Shown here: piece by piece, positions 24,844 to 33,906 of the stretch
How positions within the stretch are numbered: the stretch's first letter is position 1
How the letters are laid out: each line of letters starts with the position of its first letter
DNA from: Arthrobacter sp.
GTDB taxonomy: Bacteria; Actinomycetota; Actinomycetes; Actinomycetales; Micrococcaceae
Length of the DNA: 53,804 bases
Assembly: GCF_030540645.1 (NCBI RefSeq)
Contig: NZ_JAUNVV010000013.1
Span: 1 to 53,804 of the forward strand
Direction: 5' to 3'
Notes under the pieces: model-generated
Told to the model about the DNA's origin: nothing
Databases searched by the model: none
What the model saw: only the letters and a program-made list of their open reading frames with translations
Position numbers and translations under genes: made by a program

Positions 24844-27086
24844 TACGAATGCAGTGCTGATCGCGAACGGGAACGGCTGGCAAGCAGCCATGACTGGACA
24901 TCGAGCAACGGTTCTCCTTCGTCGTTTTGATGGTGTCGTTTCCATTCGCCGTCGTTGTCCAGGTGCCAGCTGGACGTGCCCGGATCAAGGTAGCGCGTCA
25001 TCAACGAGTCAACCTCGGCAATGTCTTCACGGTTGGAAAGCCGGACCAGTGCTTCAACACGGCGGTCCAGGTTGCGGTGCATCATGTCCGCAGAGCCCAT
25101 GTAGACAATAGGATCCCCGGCGTTGGCGAAGGTAAAGACTCGGGAGTGTTCAAGGAAGCGGCCCAGAATTGAACGCACTGTGATGTTCTCGCTGAGTCCG
25201 GGCACTCCCGGCCGCAGGGAGCAAATGCCGCGCACAATCACACCGACGTCCACCCCTGCCTGGGAAGCACGGTACAGGGAGTCGATGATGGCTTCATCGA
25301 CCATGGAGTTGACCTTGATGCACACCTTGGCTGGCAGGCCGGCCTTCTTGTTGGCGATCTCGGCGTCGATCAGCTCGATCAAGCCTGAACGCACAGAGCG
25401 TGGCGCCACCAACAGGCGGTCGAAGGACGTCTTGGGCGCGTAGCCGGACAGCTGGTTGAACAGCTTCGAGAGGTCTTCACCCACTTGGTTGTCGGCCGTC
25501 AGCAACCCCAAATCTTCGTAGTAGCGCGCGGTGCGGGGGTGGTAGTTGCCGGTGCCAATGTGGCAGTAGCGGCGCAGCCCATCCTGTTCCTGACGGACCA
25601 CCAAAGACAGCTTGCAGTGGGTTTTTAGACCGACAATGCCATACACCACGTGCACGCCGGCCTGCTCAAGTTTGCGTGCCCAGGAAATATTCGCCTGTTC
25701 ATCAAAACGAGCCTTGATTTCCACCAGCGCCAACACTTGCTTGCCGGCCTCCGCGGCATCCACCAACGCGTCAACGATGGGGGAGTCGCCGGAGGTGCGG
25801 TACAGGGTCTGCTTGATGGCACGGACTTTGGGGTCGGCTGCGGCCTGCTCCAGGAAGGCCTGCACTGAAGTGGAGAACGCGTCGTAGGGGTGGTGCAGGA
25901 GAATGTCGCGGCGGCGCATGGCCGCAAACACGTTCGCAGCCTTGGACGTTTCGGACGGGTTCAGATCGCGCGAGGTGTGGGCCACATGCTTGGGGTAGCG
26001 CAAGTCGCTGCGGTCGATGGCGCCGATGACGGACAGTCCGCGCAAATCCAGCGGTGCTGGCAGTTTGTAGACCTCGGACTCTTCAACATCCAGTTCGCGA
26101 ACCAGCAGTGCCAGGATGCTGGGGTTGATGTCCGTGGCCACTTCAAGGCGCACGGGCGGGCCGAACTTGCGGCGCAGCAGTTCCTTCTCCAGCGCCTGCA
26201 GAAGGTTCTCGGCGTCGTCCTCTTCAACTTCCAGATCCTCATTGCGAGTGACCCTGAAAGTGTGGTGCTCCACAATTTCCATGCCCGGGAAGAGCTGGTC
26301 GAGGTACTGGGCAATGACTTCTTCAAGCGGAATGAAGCGGGCCACGCGCCCGGGCACCGTGCCAGCGCGGGGTCCGTCGAGGGCAACGAGCCGGGGCAGT
26401 AGGTCCGGGACCTTGACGCGGGCAAATAGTTCCTTGCCGCTGACGGGGTTACGGACCACAACTGCCAAGTTCAGCGACAGCCCGGAAATGTAAGGGAACG
26501 GGTGGGCCGGATCAACTGCCAGCGGCGTCAAGATGGGGAAGATCTTCTCGGAGAACATCTTCGCCAGCTGCACCTTGGAGGGGTCGTCAAGCTCCTCCCA
26601 ATGGACCAAGTGGATGTGCTCGTAAGCCAGTGCGGGTCTGATCTGGCTGGCGAAGACGTGTGAATGCCGAACCTGCAGTTCATGGGCGGCTTCGCTGATT
26701 TGCTCCAGCACTTCCAGCGGGCTCAAGCCTGCAGGGGAAGGCACGGCCAGGCCGGTGGCAATGCGGCGCTTCAGGCCGGCCACGCGCACCATGAAGAACT
26801 CGTCCAAGTTGGAGGCAAAGATCGACAGGAAGTTTACCCGCTCCAACAGCTGCAAATCGGGGTCTTCGGCCAATTCCAGGACCCGGGCGTTGAAAGCCAG
26901 CCAGCTCAGCTCACGGTCGAGGAACCTGTCGGGAGTGATGTCCCCTTCAGGAATGAGCGTGGGCTCAAAATCGGGGATCTCAATCCTGTCTTGGGTGGCC
27001 CGTGAAGAGGGTACTTCCCCGGAAACAAAACGTTCCCGGCCGCTTCCTGCTGCCTTGTTCAGGGTCCCCTTGTATTCGCGCTTCAT
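24843..27086 (-). CDS. ppk: Polyphosphate kinase 1
   Basis: 747 residues. It reversibly polymerises the gamma-phosphate of ATP into inorganic polyphosphate. The N domain has [19 protein letters not shown] and [19 protein letters not shown]. The catalytic half carries two HKD-like centres, [19 protein letters not shown] with the autophosphorylated histidine followed by HIGTGNYH, and [18 protein letters not shown] with the second essential histidine. The start at 27086 is chosen for GAGGACC about 8 nt upstream; the frame stays open to 27203, which would overlap mshD. It lies in the order mshD-ppk-mutT1, all on the same strand. Confidence 0.95.
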   Translation of the reverse strand: MKREYKGTLNKAAGSGRERFVSGEVPSSRATQDRIEIPDFEPTLIPEGDITPDRFLDRELSWLAFNARVLELAEDPDLQLLERVNFLSIFASNLDEFFMVRVAGLKRRIATGLAVPSPAGLSPLEVLEQISEAAHELQVRHSHVFASQIRPALAYEHIHLVHWEELDDPSKVQLAKMFSEKIFPILTPLAVDPAHPFPYISGLSLNLAVVVRNPVSGKELFARVKVPDLLPRLVALDGPRAGTVPGRVARFIPLEEVIAQYLDQLFPGMEIVEHHTFRVTRNEDLEVEEDDAENLLQALEKELLRRKFGPPVRLEVATDINPSILALLVRELDVEESEVYKLPAPLDLRGLSVIGAIDRSDLRYPKHVAHTSRDLNPSETSKAANVFAAMRRRDILLHHPYDAFSTSVQAFLEQAAADPKVRAIKQTLYRTSGDSPIVDALVDAAEAGKQVLALVEIKARFDEQANISWARKLEQAGVHVVYGIVGLKTHCKLSLVVRQEQDGLRRYCHIGTGNYHPRTARYYEDLGLLTADNQVGEDLSKLFNQLSGYAPKTSFDRLLVAPRSVRSGLIELIDAEIANKKAGLPAKVCIKVNSMVDEAIIDSLYRASQAGVDVGVIVRGICSLRPGVPGLSENITVRSILGRFLEHSRVFTFANAGDPIVYMGSADMMHRNLDRRVEALVRLSNREDIAEVDSLMTRYLDPGTSSWHLDNDGEWKRHHQNDEGEPLLDVQSWLLASRSRSRSALHS

Positions 27087-27163
27087 CCACTGGTCCTCAG
27101 AGTTGGTACTGCTTTGAATCACACTTGTCAGCGTGGGCCCAATCCGTTGGGAGGGCCAACACC

Positions 27164-28150
27164 TTAGGCAGACATCGGCCCGTACATGACGTCGGAATCC
27201 CACTTCGTAAAGCCCAGCTGGCGGTACAGCGAAACTGCGGCGTCATTGTCTGCGTCAACGTAAAGCATAATGGCACGCAGGCCGGCATTTTGCAGGTGGT
27301 CGATGCCCTGCCGCGTCAACGTCCGGCCCAGCCCCAATCCCTGCGCCGCAGGAGTCACCCCCACCACATACACCTCGCCCATGGCAGCCTGGCCGGGGCG
27401 GGAGGCATGGACCTTCGTCCAGTGGAACCCTAAAATCTCATCAGCGTCATTGACTGCCAAAAAGAATCCTGCCGGGTCAAACCATGGCTCGGCGATACGG
27501 GCCTGCAGGTCGTCAAGGGTCAGCGCCCCCTGTTCCGGGTGGTGGGCAAACGCTGCGGCATTGGCTGCCAGCCATGCTTGCTCATCCTGGTTCGGAATAA
27601 ATGTCCGCAACCGCACGCCGTCGGGCGTTGGGTAGTCAAGGTCGGGTTGCTCCGGTGGTGCCAGGGACGACGGCGTCTGCCGGACAAGGCGCATGCGCCA
27701 CAATTCGCGGATGGCACGGTAGCCGTAGCTGGCGGCAAGATCAGCGGCAGCTTCATGATCGCCGTGAGACCAGGCCTTGATGCCTTTGAGCCCGCGGACC
27801 TCAATCAGTTTGTCCACCACAATGGCTCCGACGCCCTCATTGCGGTAGGCCGGGTGCACAACGATTTCCAGCACGCCTTCACTGCCGTCGAGCACCACCA
27901 CGGCGACACCGGCAAGGTCCTCACCGACCGTGGGTGAGGCGTCCTCTGGGGCATAGGTGAGCAGGGTCAGCACAGTGTGTGGGCCCGCCTGAGCGGATTT
28001 GAGTTCAACGAGGGTTTGTTCCGAGAAGGGCGGATTGCCGTCAGCGTCTTCGGCTGCGTCAATCACAGTCTGGATCTCCTGCAGGAGCTCAGGGCCGGGC
28101 GCGCCCGGAACCACCGTTACCGGCCAGCTGTCAGTCTTTGCGGGGCTCAT
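27164..28150 (-). CDS. mshD: Mycothiol synthase
   Basis: 328 residues made of two GNAT domains. The enzyme acetylates Cys-GlcN-Ins with acetyl-CoA in the last step of mycothiol synthesis, the main thiol of actinobacteria. The first domain has [19 protein letters not shown]; the active C-terminal one has [20 protein letters not shown], and near the end [19 protein letters not shown]. The ATG at 28150 is chosen over a GTG at 28156 because the complement of TAGGCT (28157-28162) stands exactly 6 nt before it, predicting a leaderless mRNA. Confidence 0.93.
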   Translation of the reverse strand: MSPAKTDSWPVTVVPGAPGPELLQEIQTVIDAAEDADGNPPFSEQTLVELKSAQAGPHTVLTLLTYAPEDASPTVGEDLAGVAVVVLDGSEGVLEIVVHPAYRNEGVGAIVVDKLIEVRGLKGIKAWSHGDHEAAADLAASYGYRAIRELWRMRLVRQTPSSLAPPEQPDLDYPTPDGVRLRTFIPNQDEQAWLAANAAAFAHHPEQGALTLDDLQARIAEPWFDPAGFFLAVNDADEILGFHWTKVHASRPGQAAMGEVYVVGVTPAAQGLGLGRTLTRQGIDHLQNAGLRAIMLYVDADNDAAVSLYRQLGFTKWDSDVMYGPMSA

Positions 28151-28162
28151 AACCACAGCCTA

Positions 28163-28408
28163 GTGTGAGTGCGCAAGCTAATGCGAGACTCTCCGGCTGT
28201 GATTGTGTCGAATGAGCCCGGCGTCAGCTTGGTCCTGGAGCCAATTTGCACCCAAGCGCGGTGATGACATACAGTTTGAGAGCGCCGCGGCCGGGCAACC
28301 GGAGTGCGGTGGCAAGTTGAGGGACTCAATGGTTCCTGAAGTTGTGCTGGGGGGATGCACCAGTGGGGTGCCTTCGATACGTTCGACCCGTATGTCCTCC
28401 ACTTATTC
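28163..28408 (+). other. Intergenic stretch with possible structured RNA
   Basis: No protein-like frame. On the plus strand there are compact hairpins: CCGG-GCAA-CCGG with a GNRA loop at about 28289-28300, TTGAG-GGA-CTCAA nearby (28317-28329), GCACC/GGTGC at about 28356-28370, and ATACG/CGTAT near 28378-28394. They end at a strong terminator. No plus-strand gene follows. A small RNA is possible but unproven. Confidence 0.3.
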
Positions 28409-28445
28409 AAAAGGGCCCATTTCCGTTAAGGAAATGGGCCCTTTT
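28409..28445. terminator. Strong bidirectional terminator
   Basis: A 16-bp perfect stem, AAAAGGGCCCATTTCC (28409-28424) / GGAAATGGGCCCTTTT (28430-28445), with a 5-nt loop and A/T runs at both ends. It lies 18 nt after the 2-hydroxyacid dehydrogenase gene on the minus strand. Confidence 0.9.
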
Positions 28446-28463
28446 GCCGTATCCGGGGTTGGG

Positions 28464-29522
28464 TCACGCGCTTAAGTTCATATCGTGGGCGTGCACCTGA
28501 GCATCCAGCGGTTCGCCGTTGAGGTAGTGGGCCAGGTCGTTGAGCGCCATGTCAGACATCCGGCGGGTTTCCGTCCCCAGCGAACCGGCAATGTGGGGTG
28601 TCAGAACCACATTTGGAAGGTCATAGAGGATGGAATCGGCGTTAAGCGGTTCGGGGTCTGTGACATCCAGGATGGCGGTGATGCGGCCGTCGCGGCAGGC
28701 CTCCTCCAATGCGGCCGTATCAATGAGCGAGCCGCGGGCCGTGTTGATCAAGGTGGCGTTGTCCGCCAAGGCGGCCAGTTCCACCGCCCCGATCATGTGA
28801 CGCGTGCTGGGAAGCTCGGGGGCATGAAGGGAGAGGATGTCCACTGATGGGATGAGTTCATCCAATGGAATTAGCGTGGCGCCTGCAGCGGAAACCTTCA
28901 CGGGGTCTGCATAAGGATCCGCAACGAACACGCGCACATCCTCCAGCATCTGCAGCAGTTCAACCACGCGCCGGCCAATCTTGGAGTAGCCCACCACCCC
29001 AACGGTCCTGCCTAGGTTGCCGAGCTCACCGCGCAGCTGGCCATAGCTGTTTGAGCCACGGTGGTTACGGGCATCATTTGCCAGCACTTGTGCCCGCTTG
29101 CCAGCAAGAATGATGGTGGCCAAAGTAAATTCGGCCACCGGGACGGCGTTGGCGTCGGCACCATTGGAAACAACAATCCCACGGTCCCATAGTGCGTCGC
29201 TGACGAACGGACGCACAGAACCTGCACAGTGAAAGACTGCCCTGAGCTTGGGCAGCTGAGCCAGCCTGGCTTCATCAAGCAAGGGCACGCCCCAGCTGGT
29301 GATGAGGATTTCAATCTCAGCCAGGCGCCCGGCAACGGCAGGGTCGTCAAGGGAATCCGTCGACACGGGTGTGCCCAGCTGAACCATTGACTGCAGGCGT
29401 TCCAGGCGATGGCTGTCAAATTGTGCTTCAACGGTGCCGTAGTCCATGACCAGGAGCGCTTCAGGAAAGAGTTTGCGGTTCAAAGGTGGTTCCTCTCGTG
29501 GCTTCCTGGCAGCGGGTGTCAT
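28464..29522 (-). CDS. D-isomer-specific 2-hydroxyacid dehydrogenase family protein
   Basis: 352 residues. The NAD-binding core has [17 protein letters not shown], in which the usual GxGxxG reads GYSKIG, a form seen in an actinobacterial subgroup. [18 protein letters not shown] carries the catalytic arginine, DVTDPEP the glutamate region and TPHIAGSLG the histidine. The substrate is unknown. The ATG at 29522 overlaps the glnR stop (ATGA). However, a TTG at 29480 follows GAGAGG at good spacing and may be the true start, giving 338 residues. The gene lies directly behind glnR on the same strand. Confidence 0.85.
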   Translation of the reverse strand: MTPAARKPREEPPLNRKLFPEALLVMDYGTVEAQFDSHRLERLQSMVQLGTPVSTDSLDDPAVAGRLAEIEILITSWGVPLLDEARLAQLPKLRAVFHCAGSVRPFVSDALWDRGIVVSNGADANAVPVAEFTLATIILAGKRAQVLANDARNHRGSNSYGQLRGELGNLGRTVGVVGYSKIGRRVVELLQMLEDVRVFVADPYADPVKVSAAGATLIPLDELIPSVDILSLHAPELPSTRHMIGAVELAALADNATLINTARGSLIDTAALEEACRDGRITAILDVTDPEPLNADSILYDLPNVVLTPHIAGSLGTETRRMSDMALNDLAHYLNGEPLDAQVHAHDMNLSA

Positions 29523-30217
29523 GCCTCGCTGAGGGCGTCGTCGGGCATTTTGGCAACGCTGAGCAGATAACCCACGTTCCTGACGGTGCTGATCAGTTTC
29601 TCATTCTCGGATCCCAGCTTCGCGCGGAGGCGCCGAACATGGACATCCACCGTGCGAGTGCCCCCGTAGTAGTCGTAGCCCCACACCTCATTGAGTAACT
29701 GGGCTCTTGTGAAAACCCGCCCCGGATGCTGGGCAAGATATTTCAGCAGCTCAAATTCCTTGTAGGTAAGGTTCAGCACTGTCCCGTGAACCCGCGCGGT
29801 GTAGCTGCCCTCGTCGATGACAATCCCGGCAGCCTGGATTTCCTGGTGTGAGCTGTCTTCCGCCGCATCCACACGGGTCAAGGCCAACCGGATGCGAGCT
29901 TCCACCTCTGCGGGCCCGGCAACATTAAGCACTACGTCATCTGCCGACCATGACGCTGTCACGGCTGCCATGCCGCCCTCCGTCAAGACCAGCAACAAGG
30001 GAATGCTGATGCCGGTGGCACGCAGCAGCTGGCAGAGGGACCGGGAGCCGGATAGATCCTGCCGGGCGTCAACCATGATGAGGTCCGCGGGTTTTGCGTC
30101 AAGCAAGGCGGTGGGTACTGCTGGAAGAATGCGGACGTTGTGGCTGAGCAGCTCCAGCGCAGGCAGGATATCCAAGGAACTGCCCCGGTGGTTGGTCAAC
30201 ATTAAAATCTGCGACAT
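29519..30217 (-). CDS. glnR: GlnR-type orphan response regulator
   Basis: 232 residues: an OmpR-type receiver-like domain with the unpaired aspartate at residue 50 ([19 protein letters not shown]), then a winged helix with [20 protein letters not shown] and [15 protein letters not shown]. These segments match actinobacterial GlnR, the regulator of nitrogen assimilation genes such as glnA, amtB and nir. GlnR lacks a cognate kinase and dimerises without phosphorylation. In mycobacteria glnR precedes mshD; here only the 2-hydroxyacid dehydrogenase separates them, supporting the name. A 9-bp inverted repeat lies upstream (30249-30287). Confidence 0.88.
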   Translation of the reverse strand: MSQILMLTNHRGSSLDILPALELLSHNVRILPAVPTALLDAKPADLIMVDARQDLSGSRSLCQLLRATGISIPLLLVLTEGGMAAVTASWSADDVVLNVAGPAEVEARIRLALTRVDAAEDSSHQEIQAAGIVIDEGSYTARVHGTVLNLTYKEFELLKYLAQHPGRVFTRAQLLNEVWGYDYYGGTRTVDVHVRRLRAKLGSENEKLISTVRNVGYLLSVAKMPDDALSEA

Positions 30218-30248
30218 GACTTCCTAACAAAGTGCATTGAGCACGCAT

Positions 30249-30287
30249 CTTTCAGCGACGAACAAGTTTCAGGGCCTGCGCTGAAAG
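30249..30287. promoter_or_regulatory. Inverted repeat upstream of glnR
   Basis: CTTTCAGCG (30249-30257) and CGCTGAAAG (30279-30287) are perfect 9-bp arms with a 21-nt spacer, 32 nt before the glnR start. They could be an operator or a leader hairpin. Confidence 0.35.
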
Positions 30288-30363
30288 CAGCCAAAAAAGT
30301 CAAGACGCACCGTCCGCGAGGGTTGTTCCACAGTGTACCGGCAGAATAAGGGAGGATTGGTGT

Positions 30364-31098
30364 GTGAAGTCATCCATAGCCGGACTTATATCCATCGTTG
30401 CCTTGGTGCTGCTGGTGGCAGCGCACTATCTGGGGTTGGGCTGGACGGCGGGCTTCGGGATTGCCCTGTCAGCTGCCTTTGGGTATGGCTGGCCGCACTA
30501 CTTGGCCATTCCTGCCAAGAAGACACTGGGCACTGTCATCGCCCTCACTGGTGTCGGCTCCGCCTTGACCGCCGGCCTGGATGCGGGCGGGGACTACCTG
30601 GTGTGGACACCCATCTTGATCGCTGTAGGTTTTGCCGGGGTTATGGTGGTGCAGCTGCTTCGTGGCACCGGGCAGAAGTATCGGCTGGAATCCACCCTGG
30701 GAGCCGGAACCGGAGTTGCCATTGCGGGTTTTGCGAGCGGGTGGGTGGCTTCCATCCGCTTCTTGGGGGAGCCGGGCATGACACTCATTGTGGCCATCAG
30801 TGCCGCGGTGGCTATTGCCGTGGGCATGCTTCCCTGGCCTGATCGGGTGCTTGCACCGTTGGCGATCGTGATGGCTGCGCTGGCCGGGCCCCTCGCGGCC
30901 CTGTTGTTTTCCAATCTGCACGTAGTTCAGGCAGCCGTGCTAGGCGTCTTGGTGGGCGCTGTCATGGCTGCTTTCCGCCAACTGCGGACCCTGTCGCGGA
31001 AACCAGAACATGTGGTGGGTGTTGTGGCTGCAGGACTGGCACCCATCCTCTCGTTGGGCGCCCTTGTCTACTTCGTGGAAAAGATTATTCTGCACTAG
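30364..31098 (+). CDS. Integral membrane protein, function unknown
   Basis: 244 residues with about eight hydrophobic segments spread over the whole length. Charged residues are few, except in a short basic loop (RQLRTLSRKPEH, about 205-216) near the end. No family signature is recognised. The GTG at 30364 follows GGGAGG at good spacing. It is divergent from glnR; whether GlnR controls it cannot be told. Confidence 0.75.
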   Translation: MKSSIAGLISIVALVLLVAAHYLGLGWTAGFGIALSAAFGYGWPHYLAIPAKKTLGTVIALTGVGSALTAGLDAGGDYLVWTPILIAVGFAGVMVVQLLRGTGQKYRLESTLGAGTGVAIAGFASGWVASIRFLGEPGMTLIVAISAAVAIAVGMLPWPDRVLAPLAIVMAALAGPLAALLFSNLHVVQAAVLGVLVGAVMAAFRQLRTLSRKPEHVVGVVAAGLAPILSLGALVYFVEKIILH

Positions 31099-31191
31099 TC
31101 AGACCGCACCGGGGGGTGAATTCATGCCACGGCACACCCCGTCATGAAGCGGTCCGCTAGGAAGCCCGGCAGATCATTGTAGGATGGCAGC

Positions 31192-31305
31192 ATGAGCGTA
31201 CTTGCCTTGGAAATCTTCTTCATTTGCCTTTTGGTGTTGGCCGGCGTGGCCATGGCCTGGTTTGCCGGACTGGTGGTGTGGCGCCTGTTCAAAGGTCAGC
31301 AGTAA
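31192..31305 (+). CDS. 37-residue single-pass membrane peptide
   Basis: An open frame of 37 codons whose product is a single hydrophobic helix (about residues 2-31) with a short basic C-terminus (RLFKGQQ). The ATG is exactly 6 nt behind TAGGAT (31180-31185), the same leaderless arrangement seen at other genes here. It ends 6 nt before the nitrobindin-like gene, so the two are probably one transcript. Length, promoter and clean membrane profile make a real gene likely; function unknown. Confidence 0.65.
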   Translation: MSVLALEIFFICLLVLAGVAMAWFAGLVVWRLFKGQQ

Positions 31306-31311
31306 TCTGCC

Positions 31312-31914
31312 ATGGCCATTGAAATTCCCACCGGCCTGACCCCGGAATTGGTTCCGCTGTCATGGCTGCTTGGCACCTGGACCGGTGCTGGCCGCCTTGG
31401 CGCCGGCGAAGCCGACGATGAATACTTCATCCAGACGGCGACCTTCAAGGACAACGGGCTGCCTTACCTGCAATACTCGGCAGAGTCCTGGCTGACGGAT
31501 GAAAACGGCACTGTTCTGCGCCCGCTCTCCGTGGAAACAGGCTTTTGGCAGCTTGATCGCCCCTTGAATGATTCCGACGGCGGTCCCGGCTTGATTCCTG
31601 CCGACATGGTCCCTGCACTGCGGACGGCAGAGGATGTCGAGGCGCTGCGCAACGCGGACGGCGGCTTTGACCTGGTGGTCAACATTGTCCATCCAGGCGG
31701 CATCTCCGAACTGTATTACGGCAGCATCAAGGGTCCGCAGATCCAACTCTCCACTGACGCTGTCATGCGGGGCGCCGGAGCTAAGGACTACACAGCGGCA
31801 ACCCGCATTTTTGGGCTTGTGAACGGCGACCTTTACTGGCGCTGGGATGTGGCTGCCCAAGGGAAATCCCTTGATGCGCATGCCTCGGCGGCCCTGCACA
31901 AGGTCAACTCCTAA
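31312..31914 (+). CDS. Nitrobindin-like heme-binding beta-barrel protein (DUF1794/FABP-like)
   Basis: 200 residues. LSWLLGTWTGAGRLGAGE carries the GxWxGxG motif that opens nitrobindin-type beta barrels, and a histidine near the C-terminus (HASAALHKV) is at the place of the heme-iron ligand. Bacterial and plant nitrobindins bind ferric heme and handle nitric oxide or peroxynitrite; older annotation calls the family fatty-acid-binding-like. It is cytoplasmic, without signal peptide. It follows the 37-residue membrane peptide by 6 nt and precedes ygfZ. Confidence 0.85.
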   Translation: MAIEIPTGLTPELVPLSWLLGTWTGAGRLGAGEADDEYFIQTATFKDNGLPYLQYSAESWLTDENGTVLRPLSVETGFWQLDRPLNDSDGGPGLIPADMVPALRTAEDVEALRNADGGFDLVVNIVHPGGISELYYGSIKGPQIQLSTDAVMRGAGAKDYTAATRIFGLVNGDLYWRWDVAAQGKSLDAHASAALHKVNS

Positions 31915-31970
31915 CTGCTGCCCGCCCCGGGCGGTGGAATAGGCCGCTACGAGAAGGCGTTGCACGCGAT

Positions 31971-33068
31971 ATGAGCTATTTGAGTCCTTTGTTGAACCGT
32001 CACGGAGCCGTGCAGGCAGGCGGCCTCGACGCCGGCGTTGCCGCACACTATGGCGACCCCAACCGTGAACAGCGTCTGCTGGCCGGATATTTGGGGAAGC
32101 CCGGTACCGCCGTCGTGGATCTTTCCCACCGTGGGGTGGTGACCGTGGCCGGCCCGGACAGGTTGAGCTGGCTGAACACCTTATCCAGCCAACAGCTGAG
32201 CAATCTGGCCCCAAACACAGGCACCGAGCTGTTGCTGCTCACGGTTCAAGGCCGCATCGAGTTCGATGCGAGGGTTGTTGACGACGGCGAGACGACCTGG
32301 CTGATCGTCGAAGCCGAGGAAGCAGCACCCTTGGCCGCGTGGCTTAATTCCATGAAGTTCATGTTGCGGGTTGAAATTGCAGATGTCTCGGCGGACTGGG
32401 CCGTAGTGGGATCGGTGTCCGAGGTTCCCGAATGGGACAAATATTTGGTTTGGGTGGATCCCTGGCCGCACGTTGGCGCCGGCGGGTACAGCTACGCCGC
32501 TGTTTCCGAGGACCAGCATCCCGGCCTTGAACGGCCTTGGCGCGAATACCTTATGCCGACAGGCGAGCTGGAAGAAGCCGTTGGCCAGCGGCCACTGGCG
32601 GGCGTCTGGGCGGCGGAAGCCTTACGCCTTGCCGCGTGGCGCCCCCGCCGCGGGGCCGAAACCGACGACAAAACCATTCCGCACGAACTGGACCTGCTGC
32701 GCACGGCCGTGCACATGTCCAAGGGTTGCTACAAGGGCCAGGAAACAATCGCTCGCGTGCACAATCTGGGCCGCCCGCCGCGCCGCCTGGTGTTCTTACA
32801 GCTTGACGGGTCGCTGCACACGCTCCCGGCCCCAGGCAGTGAAGTTCTCCTCGAAGACCGTGTGGTGGGAAAAGTCACCTCCGTGGCCCAGCACTTTGAA
32901 ATGGGTCCCATCGCCTTGGCCGTCATCAAACGTTCAGTGGACCCCGACGCCGTTTTGAGCGTGAATGATGCCGGTGAAAGATACCCTGCCAACCAGGAAA
33001 TTATTGTTGCCACCGACGCCGGGCAAGTAGTCGGCAGGCAGAGCGGGTTTTTGCGCGCTCCCAGGTAA
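31971..33068 (+). CDS. ygfZ: Folate-binding protein YgfZ (GcvT-like, Fe-S cluster protein maintenance)
   Basis: 365 residues related to the glycine-cleavage T protein. The diagnostic motif KGCYKGQETIARVHNLG, with its conserved cysteine, lies near residue 250. VVDLSHRGVVTVAGPDRLSWL at the start is the folate-binding fold. YgfZ/IBA57 proteins use tetrahydrofolate to help assemble or repair certain [4Fe-4S] enzymes. It follows the nitrobindin-like gene by 56 nt in the same direction. A GC-rich hairpin follows the stop. Confidence 0.9.
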   Translation: MSYLSPLLNRHGAVQAGGLDAGVAAHYGDPNREQRLLAGYLGKPGTAVVDLSHRGVVTVAGPDRLSWLNTLSSQQLSNLAPNTGTELLLLTVQGRIEFDARVVDDGETTWLIVEAEEAAPLAAWLNSMKFMLRVEIADVSADWAVVGSVSEVPEWDKYLVWVDPWPHVGAGGYSYAAVSEDQHPGLERPWREYLMPTGELEEAVGQRPLAGVWAAEALRLAAWRPRRGAETDDKTIPHELDLLRTAVHMSKGCYKGQETIARVHNLGRPPRRLVFLQLDGSLHTLPAPGSEVLLEDRVVGKVTSVAQHFEMGPIALAVIKRSVDPDAVLSVNDAGERYPANQEIIVATDAGQVVGRQSGFLRAPR

Positions 33069-33092
33069 CACGCTCCCCAGTAAGCGGTGCCC

Positions 33093-33125
33093 TGCACGGG
33101 CCCTCCCCAGAGTGGGGCCCGTGCA
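33093..33125 (+). terminator. GC-rich hairpin after ygfZ
   Basis: An 11-bp perfect stem, TGCACGGGCCC (33093-33103) / GGGCCCGTGCA (33115-33125). Only a poor T-run follows, so this is a terminator-like structure with moderate support. Confidence 0.5.
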
Positions 33126-33155
33126 CTTGGAAAAGTTTGGGGACTTTGAAGCCGG

Positions 33156-33186
33156 GTATTCCGTGAGGAATACTTCATGTGGAATA
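33156..33186. promoter_or_regulatory. Candidate PadR operator
   Basis: GTATTCC (33156-33162) and GGAATAC (33167-33173) form a perfect palindrome with a 4-nt centre, and a further half-site GGAATA follows at 33181-33186. It lies 60-90 nt before the PadR start, a fitting place for autoregulation of the PadR/exporter operon. Confidence 0.6.
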
Positions 33187-33244
33187 ATAGCTGTGGGTTC
33201 AATCCTGCGTTTGATCCATGGACGAGTTGTGGAAGGAGCTGGGC

Positions 33245-33862
33245 ATGCCATCAGGAGAACAACTATCGCCGCTGGCCATGGCGGCGTTGGGCTTGCTTGC
33301 GGAACGCGCCATGCACCCCTATGAGATGTACCAGTTGTTGATCCACCGTCATGAAGACCGCCTGCTCAAGGTCAGACCGGGCACCCTGTACCACGCGGTG
33401 GACAGGCTGGTTGGGGCCGGGCTGGTGGAAGCCATCGGCACCACCCGCGACGGTAATCGCCCCGAACGCACCACATTCGCAATACTCCCGGCAGGGACGG
33501 CGCGGCTGGCTGCAGGCCTGCGTTCCCTGCTGGCAGAGCCGGTCAAGGAGTACCCCCGCTTCGCCCAGGCACTTTCTGAAGCGCACAACCTGCCAGCTGC
33601 GGAAGTCATCGAACTCCTGGACGTTCGGCGTGCGGCATTGGAAAAGGAATTTGCCGTGCTGGAAGCCGACCGGAAATTGGCGCTTGCACGAGAGGTGGCC
33701 CGGCAATACTGGATCGACGTGGGCTACCAACAACACCTGCTCAGGGCAGAACTTGACTGGTTGCAGCGCCTCTGTAGCGAGCTTCATGAAGGTTCCCTGC
33801 CCTGGATGGACAAGCCGCCGGGCAGCACGGCTCCGCAAATAGCCACAGAGGCTAATCAGTAA
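33245..33862 (+). CDS. PadR-family transcriptional regulator
   Basis: 205 residues. The winged-helix N-terminal domain reads AALGLLAERAMHPYEMYQLL, then VRPGTLYHAVDRLVGAGLVE, a typical PadR pattern. The C-terminal part (about 90-190) is the helical dimerisation domain of the AphA/Vir type. AAGGAG lies 7 nt before the ATG at 33245, which is preferred over an ATG nine codons upstream. The MFS exporter gene follows 44 nt later, so the regulator most likely represses its own operon until a toxic ligand binds. Confidence 0.9.
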   Translation: MPSGEQLSPLAMAALGLLAERAMHPYEMYQLLIHRHEDRLLKVRPGTLYHAVDRLVGAGLVEAIGTTRDGNRPERTTFAILPAGTARLAAGLRSLLAEPVKEYPRFAQALSEAHNLPAAEVIELLDVRRAALEKEFAVLEADRKLALAREVARQYWIDVGYQQHLLRAELDWLQRLCSELHEGSLPWMDKPPGSTAPQIATEANQ

Positions 33863-33906
33863 GGGCGCATGCCATGAACAGTATTTTTCGACTCTAAGGA
33901 TCACCC

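Noticed and set aside
28195-28330. SAM-type or SAH-type riboswitch in the mshD/dehydrogenase gap
   Set aside because: A GGCAACC-like piece and hairpins are present, but the conserved P1 stem and core do not fit, and no plus-strand gene follows.
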